Source: Leptolyngbyaceae cyanobacterium M65_K2018_010
GTDB lineage: Bacteria; Cyanobacteriota; Cyanobacteriia; Phormidesmidales; Phormidesmidaceae
Direction: 5' to 3'
Length of the DNA: 8,277 bases
Assembly (NCBI GenBank): GCA_015295885.1
Contig: DVEE01000544.1
Coordinates: 1 to 8,277, forward strand
A program made the translations under genes and the position numbers. Below the pieces are notes generated by a model. The model did no database searches and had not been told where the DNA came from. It saw only the letters and a program-made list of their open reading frames with translations. Numbering within the stretch: the first letter of the stretch is position 1; each line of letters starts with the position of its first letter. This document shows, one piece after another, positions 1 through 4,528 of this stretch.

Positions 1-1
1 C

Positions 2-313
2 TACGTTGCGATCGGCGAATTTAAACCGGGCTGCTTTGCCGAAGCTCGCCAGCTCTATGAAAAGGCCGTTTCCACCTATACTAAAGGCTTTCAGGGGGCC
101 TATCTGATGCAAGAGCCCGGCACCGATCGGGGCATTGCCATCATTCTCTGGGAAAATATTGAGGATATGGGCGAACACCACAACACCATCTATGAGCAAA
201 CTTTGGCCAAAATTGCCCATCTGTTTGCCCAACCCCCGGTGACAGCCTTTTATGAAGTCTGCAGTGAAATCGGCCTACCCACGACGCTGGCATCGACCCT
301 AGGGCCACAGTAG
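2..313 (+). CDS. ABM-like dimeric alpha/beta-barrel protein, 3' end only
   Basis: The frame is open from the left edge to a TAG stop and gives 103 residues; the true start lies outside the window. An internal ATG at 107 is not the start, because the upstream codons read as good protein (YVAIGEFKPGCFAEARQLYE). The fold pattern of a hydrophobic strand, an amphipathic helix, 'GFQGAYLMQEPGTDRGIAIILW' as paired strands and a second helix resembles small ABM (antibiotic-biosynthesis-monooxygenase-type) ferredoxin-like barrels. Many cyanobacteria carry such proteins annotated only as hypothetical or ABM. The family name is inferred from pattern alone, and no substrate or catalytic residue can be assigned. 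A 156-base gap separates it from the next gene, so co-transcription is not evident. Confidence 0.6.
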   Translation, partial: YVAIGEFKPGCFAEARQLYEKAVSTYTKGFQGAYLMQEPGTDRGIAIILWENIEDMGEHHNTIYEQTLAKIAHLFAQPPVTAFYEVCSEIGLPTTLASTLGPQ

Positions 314-469
314 CCCGGACATTAGCTGGCAGAAAACTCCGCCGGTTATTCCTGCCGCTGGGCGGGCGCCGGGTCAGTTCTCCAGAGTGGATGGATCACA
401 AGGGGCGGAAACAGCCCGGTTGTCTCGTTTATCATAGGTACAGACCGCTTTTATCTCCTATTTACCTCG

Positions 470-718
470 ATGGCCAAGCCTAAACATACCCAAGCCCATT
501 TATCGCGCACGGTGCCCAAAAATCAGTCAGAGTTCTTCAAAAAGCGCACCCGCGATTCCATGGAATACTATATGGGGGCCAAACTCCTGGAGGTGGGGGT
601 AAACCCCAAAAACACCATCTATCGCTGGACCACAGAGATTAAGGGCGATCAGGAAATTATCACTGTCAGTGCCTACTGGGGTGAGTCTCGGCAAAAAATT
701 GAGGCCGCCGAAGCTTGA
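470..718 (+). CDS. Conserved-looking small basic protein of unknown function, 82 aa
   Basis: I do not recognise this protein. The ORF is complete, from ATG (MAKPKHTQ) to TGA. The N-terminal third is basic and polar (K/R/H-rich), with no signal peptide or membrane segment. The rest has alternating polar and hydrophobic stretches (YYMGAKLLEVGVNPKNTIYRW, QEIITVSAYWG) consistent with a small soluble alpha/beta domain. Codon use matches the neighbouring genes, and the shadow ORF on the opposite strand is less plausible. No clear Shine-Dalgarno precedes the ATG. A TATCAT at 430-435 could be a -10 element without a good -35. A strong hairpin starts 18 bases after the stop, which supports a monocistronic gene. 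Confidence 0.7.
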   Translation: MAKPKHTQAHLSRTVPKNQSEFFKKRTRDSMEYYMGAKLLEVGVNPKNTIYRWTTEIKGDQEIITVSAYWGESRQKIEAAEA

Positions 719-724
719 CGTAAT

Positions 725-781
725 CTGGGTAACCCAGGGATCTACGGGGCTTTCTTTCTGGATTTGGCCTCCGTAGATCCC
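725..781 (+). terminator. Strong hairpin after the 82-aa gene, no U-tract
   Basis: An 11-bp perfect stem is formed by GGGATCTACGG (737-747) and CCGTAGATCCC (771-781). It extends inward by GGC (748-750) pairing with GCC (767-769) across one bulged base, around a pyrimidine-rich loop. Just upstream and sharing base 737 is the near-perfect palindrome CTGGGTAACCCAG (725-737, arms of 6 around one A). Only one of the two structures can use base 737. No run of T follows, so it is at best a factor-assisted terminator or an mRNA-stabilising 3' structure. It could also be an operator-like palindrome. Confidence 0.5.
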
Positions 782-870
782 CAATTCCCTGCTCACCCCC
801 TCGCCTCCTTCTCCCTCTCTACAGACACCCACCAGGCTCGAGCAGTTAACCGCTGCACCAATACCCAGTA

Positions 871-1082
871 GCTCTACCTAGAGCCCCCCGGATTTTGTAA
901 GCAAATCTTAAAGGTGCCTGTATTGTTTCCGTGAAATTACGGCTGTCAGCCCCCCAGGGCTAGTGAAGTTGGCTAGGCTAACATTAAGCGCTGAAAGGGC
1001 GGCTTTAAGGAAAAACTTAAACGTCAGATAGGCGTCTCCTGATGGGGTTTTCCCTCGGTCGTAGACCGAGGGATTTTATTTT
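871..1082 (+). ncRNA. Candidate structured small RNA or terminated leader, ends at an intrinsic terminator
   Basis: No protein gene fits here, yet short stem-loops follow one another. They are GCTCT/AGAGC (871-875/880-884), GATTT/AAATC (891-895/903-907), CCGTG/TACGG with one G-U (929-933/938-942), AGCCC/GGGCT (948-952/957-961), GTTGGC/GCTAAC with one G-U (968-973/977-982), TTTAAG/CTTAAA (1004-1009/1016-1021) and then the terminator stem. A TAACAT at 979-984 could be a -10 element, in which case the RNA would be about 90 nt (from ~991) and the earlier stems would be promoter-side DNA. The single-stranded CTCCT at 1036-1040 could pair with Shine-Dalgarno sequences. It does not match the Yfr1 core (ACUCCUCACAC) or the Yfr2 GGAAACA motif. 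The 5' end is unknown, and chance hairpins cannot be excluded except for the terminator. Confidence 0.4.
1052..1082 (+). terminator. Rho-independent terminator
   Basis: A perfect 9-bp GC-rich stem, CCCTCGGTC (1052-1060) with GACCGAGGG (1064-1072), closes a GTA loop and is followed at once by ATTTTATTTT (1073-1082). The T-rich side shows that it works on the plus strand. No ORF ends just upstream (the nearest stop is at 718), so it most likely ends a non-coding transcript or attenuates the leader of the small ORF at 1196. A GGGG at 1044-1047 could pair with the first CCC of the stem, giving a weak alternative fold. Confidence 0.85.
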
Positions 1083-1195
1083 GTGGCCGTCCCCCAAGGT
1101 ACGCCAAGCGGCCAAGAGAGTCCTATGATGGAGGGTGCTCCTAGGTCTGGGGTCCGGCCCTCGCTGAACCCAAGCCGTGTACTGGGTAAGAAAGA

Positions 1196-1378
1196 ATGAT
1201 GAAGCGCTACTTAGAGCTGGTGGGGTTGTTTGCCGTATCCGGTTGCCTGGCTTTGATGATTAACAGTGCCGCTATGGCCTACCAACAGGCTAGGGTTGAC
1301 CCCTCGGATTGGCTACTGTCTAGGCAAGTCCCCGTTGAGCAGGGCAACCTAACCTCACCCTGCCGACCCCGGGGCTGA
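1196..1378 (+). CDS. Putative small exported protein, 60 aa, unknown function
   Basis: Two adjacent ATG codons (1196 and 1199) follow a purine-rich AAGAAAG that could serve as ribosome-binding site. The first ~28 residues look like a signal peptide: Met-Met-Lys-Arg, a hydrophobic core (LVGLFAVSGCLALMI), and an AMA site before Tyr29 for signal peptidase I. VSGC at 14-17 also fits a lipobox, but the hydrophobic part before it is short. The mature part of ~32 residues is rich in Pro, Arg and Gln and has no recognisable motif. The C-terminal end (TSPCRPRG) looks less protein-like. The gene follows the terminator at 1052-1082 by 113 bases and is followed by an inverted repeat. The signal peptide is the main support; the ORF could still be chance. 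Confidence 0.4.
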   Translation: MMKRYLELVGLFAVSGCLALMINSAAMAYQQARVDPSDWLLSRQVPVEQGNLTSPCRPRG

Positions 1379-1380
1379 AT

Positions 1381-1434
1381 TTTTGCCCGCCGGCAGTTCC
1401 TCTCCTGAGGGCAGCTAAGGGATCGGCGGGAAAA
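1381..1434. repeat. Inverted repeat downstream of the small ORF
   Basis: TTTTgCCCGCCG (1381-1392) pairs with CGGCGGGAAAA (1424-1434): 11 bp with one bulged G, closing a 31-base loop that holds a smaller CCTC/GAGG hairpin (1399-1402/1407-1410). It begins two bases after the stop of the 60-aa ORF. The T-tract lies inside the stem rather than after it, so it is not a clean terminator in either direction. It may be a 3'-end structure or a degenerate repeat element. The rest of 1435-1668 shows no gene; a TAGTAT at 1631-1636 could be a -10 for the CobW-type gene, without a convincing -35. Confidence 0.45.
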
Positions 1435-1668
1435 TAAAATCCCGGTGGTGATAGGTCGTGATTGAGTGAGGTGGTGGGTCGGTGGGACAGATTCAAGTCA
1501 GAAGTCGGTACTTTTATCCTAAGCACCTCCCTAAGTTCAAAGGGCTGGGGAGATGGATAGGCGTGATCGGTTCAGCTGCTCAGCCGACAACAAATTTTCC
1601 CGGTCAGGCGCTTTACCCAGTATTGATCGCTAGTATGGAAAGGGTTCCCTAAATTTACCCCTACGCCT

Positions 1669-2805
1669 ATGTCTACCACGGCTTCTCCTATCCCGTCGTC
1701 AACCATGGATGATACCAAGCATGGTTTGCCGGTCACCATCATCACTGGCTTCTTAGGTAGTGGTAAGACCACCCTGCTCAATCACATCCTCTCGAACCAG
1801 GAGGGGTTGAGGACTGCAGTCCTGGTGAATGAGTTTGGGGAAATTGGCATTGACAACGATCTGCTGATTACCACCGAGAGCGACGATACTATGGTGGAAC
1901 TCAGCAACGGCTGCATCTGTTGCACCATCAATAACGACCTGATGGAAGCCGTGTATAAGGTGCTGGAGCGGCAGGACAAAATTGACTACCTGGTGGTAGA
2001 AACAACCGGCCTAGCCGATCCGCTGCCCGTTGCCCTGACGTTTCTGGGCACCGAACTGCGCGACCTAACCCGTCTAGATTCCATTGTGACTGTGGTGGAT
2101 GCAGAAAATTACAGCCTGGATCTATTTAATAGTCAGGCGGCTTACAACCAGATTGCCTACGGCGATATCCTGTTGCTTAACAAGGCCGACCTGGTCGATG
2201 AAGCGGATCTGGATTTGCTAGAGGTTAAAATCCGCGAGGTCAAGGAAGGGGCCAGAATTCTCCGCACTACTCACTCCCAGGTTCCCCTGCCGTTGATTCT
2301 GAGTGTCGGGTTGTTTGAGACGGATCAATACTTCCAGCCCGTTCAGGATGACCACGACCACCATGACCATCACAACCACCACGACCATTCAAACTGTGAT
2401 CACGACCATGGCCACTGTGACCACGACCATGCCCATGATCATCACCACGATCATCACCACGGTCATGGGCATTCCGACCATTTAGCCATTGATGGGTTCA
2501 CATCCCTGTCCTTTGCCAGCGATCGCCCCTTCGCCATTCGTAAATTCCAGCATTTTCTGGATAACCAACTGCCCCAGTCGGTGTTTCGGGCCAAGGGTAT
2601 TCTTTGGTTTGACGAAAGTCCCAAGCGCCATATTTTCCATCTCAGCGGTAAGCGGTTCTCTCTCGATGATGACGATTGGAAAGGCGAACCCAAAAATCAA
2701 CTGGTTTTAATTGGGCAAAACCTTGACCACGATACCCTGCGAGAGCAATTGAACCACTGTCTATGCATGCCCAGTGCCAACCGCGGCAAGGGTTTCGGCC
2801 GATAG
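1669..2805 (+). CDS. COG0523/CobW-family GTPase with His-rich metal-binding stretch
   Basis: This 378-aa protein is a G3E-family P-loop GTPase of the COG0523 (CobW/Zng1) group, cytoplasmic metal chaperones that use GTP to load zinc or cobalt into client proteins. Visible motifs are Walker A GFLGSGKTT (27-35), the diagnostic CICC metal site (82-85), the ETTGLADP segment (111-118), the base-recognition NKAD (171-174) and a CobW C-terminal domain (~274-365). Between the two domains lies a 43-residue run (229-271) with 23 His and 2 Cys, mostly alternating with Asp. ATG 1669 is used; ATG 1705 (MDDTKHG) is an equally plausible start, because the 12 extra residues are low-complexity. No Shine-Dalgarno is visible. 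The Rieske gene follows after 29 bases, suggesting one transcript. Cyanobacterial members are often zinc-responsive (Zur/FurB controlled), but I see no clear Zur box upstream, so zinc rather than cobalt is only likely. The name CobW does not imply a role in cobalamin synthesis here. Confidence 0.93.
   Translation: MSTTASPIPSSTMDDTKHGLPVTIITGFLGSGKTTLLNHILSNQEGLRTAVLVNEFGEIGIDNDLLITTESDDTMVELSNGCICCTINNDLMEAVYKVLERQDKIDYLVVETTGLADPLPVALTFLGTELRDLTRLDSIVTVVDAENYSLDLFNSQAAYNQIAYGDILLLNKADLVDEADLDLLEVKIREVKEGARILRTTHSQVPLPLILSVGLFETDQYFQPVQDDHDHHDHHNHHDHSNCDHDHGHCDHDHAHDHHHDHHHGHGHSDHLAIDGFTSLSFASDRPFAIRKFQHFLDNQLPQSVFRAKGILWFDESPKRHIFHLSGKRFSLDDDDWKGEPKNQLVLIGQNLDHDTLREQLNHCLCMPSANRGKGFGR
2353..2481 (+). 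repeat. Low-complexity CAY/GAY tract encoding the His-rich run
   Basis: A 129-base stretch of near-repetitive CAC/CAT, GAC/GAT and GGC codons encodes residues 229-271 of the CobW-type GTPase. It produces spurious Thr/Met/Ile-rich ORFs in another frame. Such tracts tend to change length by slippage, so the His count may vary between strains. Confidence 0.85.
2519..2526. repeat. HIP1 octamer GCGATCGC (first of five)
   Basis: HIP1 is the highly iterated palindrome of many cyanobacterial genomes. Exact copies lie at 2519-2526, 3145-3152, 4174-4181, 6991-6998 and 7793-7800, each inside a coding region. Five copies in 8.3 kb is far above the chance figure of about 0.13. Confidence 0.9.
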
Positions 2806-2834
2806 GGGCGTTACTGCTATAGCCACAGAAATCT

Positions 2835-3284
2835 ATGAAACGTCGGGAGTTTATGCAGTGGATGGGCGTTGGCATGGTAGCCAGTTCACTGCCAGTGGCC
2901 ATTGCCGCCTGCCAATCTGATCCCGGGTCTTCCACTAACCAAGGGGTTGACCCGGCGGCGGGGGCGGGCACTCAGGAGTTCGTTATGGTGGGAACCGTGG
3001 CTGACCTGGAGGCAACGGGCTCCCTGACCAATCGCTCATTACAGGGTAACCCTGTGGTGGTGATTCGTGACCCGGCTAATTCGGAGCAGTTGAGGGCTGT
3101 TAATGCTCGCTGTACCCACTCCGGTTGCACGGTAGCGTGGCAGGGCGATCGCAACCGGTTCATTTGCCCCTGCCACGGCGCCCAGTACGCGCCCGATGGC
3201 ACGGTGATATCGGGGCCGGCCCCCCAAGCCCTGGGTACCTATGCCGCCAAAATAGACCGTGATCAGGTTCTAGTGGGCCTCTAA
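2835..3284 (+). CDS. Tat-exported Rieske [2Fe-2S] protein, PetC3-like
   Basis: This 149-aa protein carries a Rieske iron-sulfur cluster used in one-electron transfer on the outer face of a membrane. Box I is C93-T-H95-S-G-C98 and box II is C111-P-C113-H114-G-A-Q-Y118. The ligands are therefore C93, H95, C111 and H114, with C98-C113 as the usual disulfide. The N-terminus (MKRREFMQWMG, then a hydrophobic stretch) is a twin-arginine signal, as expected for a cofactor folded in the cytoplasm. IAAC at 23-26 is a possible lipobox. At 149 aa it is shorter than the cytochrome b6f subunit PetC (~180 aa) and lacks that protein's typical long anchor, so it resembles the minor plasma-membrane form PetC3. 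The usual box II Ser is Ala116, which predicts a lowered midpoint potential. The gene follows the CobW-type gene by 29 bases. A role in the main b6f complex is unlikely; the actual partner is unknown. Confidence 0.9.
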   Translation: MKRREFMQWMGVGMVASSLPVAIAACQSDPGSSTNQGVDPAAGAGTQEFVMVGTVADLEATGSLTNRSLQGNPVVVIRDPANSEQLRAVNARCTHSGCTVAWQGDRNRFICPCHGAQYAPDGTVISGPAPQALGTYAAKIDRDQVLVGL

Positions 3285-3364
3285 CCATGGGCCATGGAGA
3301 ATTATGGCCGGTCTAGGCCGCAGCTCTAAGTCAACACCCTAGCACCTTCCCCTACCAAGGAGCC

Positions 3365-3380
3365 GGTTAACCCTAGGGTT
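3365..3380. repeat. Overlapping palindromes just past the tRNA 3' end
   Basis: GGTTAACC (3365-3372) overlaps the perfect 12-bp palindrome AACCCTAGGGTT (3369-3380). They lie 4 bases beyond the 3' end of the minus-strand tRNA gene, between it and the converging Rieske gene. The arms touch, so a normal hairpin loop is impossible without unpairing the centre, and no U-tract follows. A role in processing or termination is only a guess. Confidence 0.35.
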
Positions 3381-3384
3381 CAAA

Positions 3385-3458
3385 CGGGCGAGGAGGGATT
3401 CGAACCCCCGACACCGTGGTCCGTAGCCACGTGCTCTAGTCCACTGAGCTACACGCCC
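3385..3458 (-). tRNA. tRNA-Arg(ACG)
   Basis: The minus strand folds into a complete 74-nt cloverleaf. It has acceptor GGGCGTG/CTCGCCC, D-stem GCTC/GAGC, anticodon stem CGTGG/CCACG around loop CTACGGA, a 5-base variable loop, and T-stem GGGGG/CCCTC around TTCGAAT. The anticodon is ACG (complement at 3422-3424), so the first base is expected to be edited to inosine by TadA to read CGU, CGC and CGA. The CCA end is not encoded (discriminator G73 is followed by TTT). The acceptor stem has a U6-U67 mismatch and the T-stem one G-U pair. Confidence 0.97.
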
Positions 3459-3471
3459 TTACAGGTTCTTA

Positions 3472-3480
3472 ATCCTAGCA
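3472..3480 (-). promoter_or_regulatory. Possible extended -10 promoter for tRNA-Arg
   Basis: Reading the minus strand, TGCTAGGAT fits an extended -10 element (TGn-TANNNT). It would start transcription about 7 bases before the tRNA 5' end. No convincing -35 is seen. It sits in the 46-base gap shared with the start of moaC. Confidence 0.4.
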
Positions 3481-3504
3481 CATTCTTCAAGGCAATTTAG
3501 GTCC

Positions 3505-4026
3505 ATGAACAACAATTCTCAGCCCGCCCCTACCCTCAGCCACTTAGATACCCAGGGGCAGGCCCACATGGTAGACGTCGCCGCCAAACCCGCCACCCTT
3601 CGGGAAGCGGTCGCTGTGGCCGGGATTAAGATGCGGCCCGAAACCCTAGCCATCCTGGAGGCGGGCAACGCTCCCAAGGGGGATGTGCTGGGCACCGCCC
3701 GGCTAGCTGGGATCATGGCCGCTAAGCAAACAGCTCACTTGATTCCCCTCTGTCACCCTTTACCGATTCAACAGGTTGAGGTGGTCATTCAGCCCGATCC
3801 GGACCTACCCGGCTACCGCATTGAAGCTAGGGTTAGGGTCAAAGCAGAAACCGGGGTTGAAATGGAAGCCCTGACCGCTGCTACCATTGCCGCCCTGACC
3901 CTCTACGACATGGCCAAGGCCCTGGAAAAGTCCATGGAAATTCAATCCGTACGGTTATTGAGTAAAACGGGCGGCCAGTCAGGCGACTATCAAGCTGAGG
4001 CCGCTGAACCGGTTCACCACTCCTGA
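3505..4026 (+). CDS. moaC: Cyclic pyranopterin monophosphate synthase MoaC
   Basis: MoaC converts the cyclic GTP derivative made by MoaA (3',8-cyclo-7,8-dihydro-GTP) into cyclic pyranopterin monophosphate, the second step of molybdenum cofactor synthesis in the cytoplasm. The 173-aa protein shows the whole family pattern: LSHLD near the start, MVDV (22-25), KGDVL (58-62), IMAAKQT, LIPLCHPL (79-86), the METALTA-like MEALTA (120-125), LYDMAK (133-138) and KTGGQSG near the C-terminus. Residues K58, H84, D135 and K138 correspond to E. coli K51, H77, D128 and K131 with a constant offset of 7. Length is slightly above the usual ~160. The ATG follows a weak TTAGG. No other moa gene is in the window; it stands alone between a tRNA and a converging nuclease gene. 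Confidence 0.97.
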   Translation: MNNNSQPAPTLSHLDTQGQAHMVDVAAKPATLREAVAVAGIKMRPETLAILEAGNAPKGDVLGTARLAGIMAAKQTAHLIPLCHPLPIQQVEVVIQPDPDLPGYRIEARVRVKAETGVEMEALTAATIAALTLYDMAKALEKSMEIQSVRLLSKTGGQSGDYQAEAAEPVHHS

Positions 4027-4061
4027 GGGCACCCTGGCCTACGGTTCGGTCAACCGGTTCA
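4005..4061. terminator. Inverted repeat shared by the ends of the convergent moaC and nuclease genes
   Basis: TGAACCGGTT (4005-4014, inside the last moaC codons) pairs with AACCGGTTCA (4052-4061, inside the last codons of the opposing gene), a 10-bp stem with a 37-base loop. The first copy is part of a perfect 12-bp palindrome TGAACCGGTTCA (4005-4016). The 12-base gap between the two stop codons lies in the loop. There is no U-tract on either side, so action as a bidirectional terminator is inferred from position only. Confidence 0.35.
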
Positions 4062-4479
4062 AATAGCGCTCGATCAGCAAAATTGCCACAATATCGTCGA
4101 TGGGGCGAGGAATTGTGCGGAGGGACGGGGGAATCAGTTGGGTAAGCCCCGCAGGAGGATACATTTGCCAGTAGCGATCGCGGGCTTCTAAGCTGGTGTA
4201 CCGCTCATCAACCAGCATAATGCGCGGGGGATCCAACAGTTGACTCAGGGTATGCTGCCACTGCTTGGAGCTGGTTTGGTCACCCAGCACAATGGTCGAA
4301 ATAGGAAACTGCTGGCGCAGGGTTTCAATTTTGGTAACCACCTCCTCAACGGGCACCACCTCCTGATAGCGCAGGATGCGATCGACCCCCATAATCGCCA
4401 GGCCACATTTTTGGCGGCCTGGATCCAGCCCTAGGATGACGGGCTGGGACAGGGGTGACAGGGGAGATGCTGACACCAT
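4039..4479 (-). CDS. RuvX/YqgF-family RNase H-fold nuclease, cyanobacterial variant
   Basis: This 146-aa protein has the RNase H-like layout of the RuvX/YqgF group, enzymes tied to pre-16S rRNA processing and once proposed as Holliday-junction resolvases. Strand 1 carries the first acid in LGLDPG (D19), VLGDQTSSK (64-72) follows, VDERYTSLEARDRYW (90-104) carries E92, and PRPIDDIVAILLIERYL (124-140) carries D128/D129. These fit the three catalytic acids. The 'DPGRQKCG' start differs from the 'IDYGTKRIG' type of standard RuvX. I believe cyanobacteria carry this form in addition to the standard one, so the symbol is left blank. ATG 4479 is chosen; the first ~12 residues (Ser/Pro-rich) are weakly supported. 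No Shine-Dalgarno is present. The gene converges on moaC and diverges from smc. Confidence 0.85.
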   Translation of the reverse strand: MVSASPLSPLSQPVILGLDPGRQKCGLAIMGVDRILRYQEVVPVEEVVTKIETLRQQFPISTIVLGDQTSSKQWQHTLSQLLDPPRIMLVDERYTSLEARDRYWQMYPPAGLTQLIPPSLRTIPRPIDDIVAILLIERYLNRLTEP

Positions 4480-4494
4480 GGAGGAATAAACCGG

Positions 4495-4522
4495 TTGACA
4501 GGCTGCAAACGCCTACTATTAT
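4495..4522 (+). promoter_or_regulatory. Near-consensus sigma-70 promoter upstream of smc
   Basis: TTGACA (4495-4500) is an exact -35 and TATTAT (4517-4522) a one-mismatch -10, separated by 16 bases. Transcription would start near 4529, some 195 bases ahead of the smc start codon. The same A/T core read on the minus strand gives GATAAT/ATAATAG, a possible overlapping -10 for the divergent nuclease gene, without a clear -35. Confidence 0.6.
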
Positions 4523-4528
4523 CGCCCT

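Noticed and set aside
527..832. Minus-strand 101-codon ORF overlapping the 82-aa gene
   Set aside because: It runs through the hairpin and has lower protein likeness than the plus-strand ORF.
920..933. GTA-N8-GTG resembling an NtcA site (GTA-N8-TAC) before the candidate RNA
   Set aside because: The right half is wrong and no -10 element lies at the required spacing of about 22 bases.
1435..1668. Search for a Zur box upstream of the CobW-type gene
   Set aside because: No TGATAAT-N-ATTATCA-like palindrome is visible, although this gene type is often zinc-regulated.
2303..2485. Thr/Met/Ile-rich 60-codon ORF
   Set aside because: Frame-shifted reading of the His/Asp codon tract in the CobW-type gene.
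3285..3340. Two CCATGG palindromes (CCATGGGCCATGG) and GGCC repeats after the Rieske gene
   Set aside because: They are short GC-rich palindromes with no stable loop and no U-tract, so no terminator call is justified.
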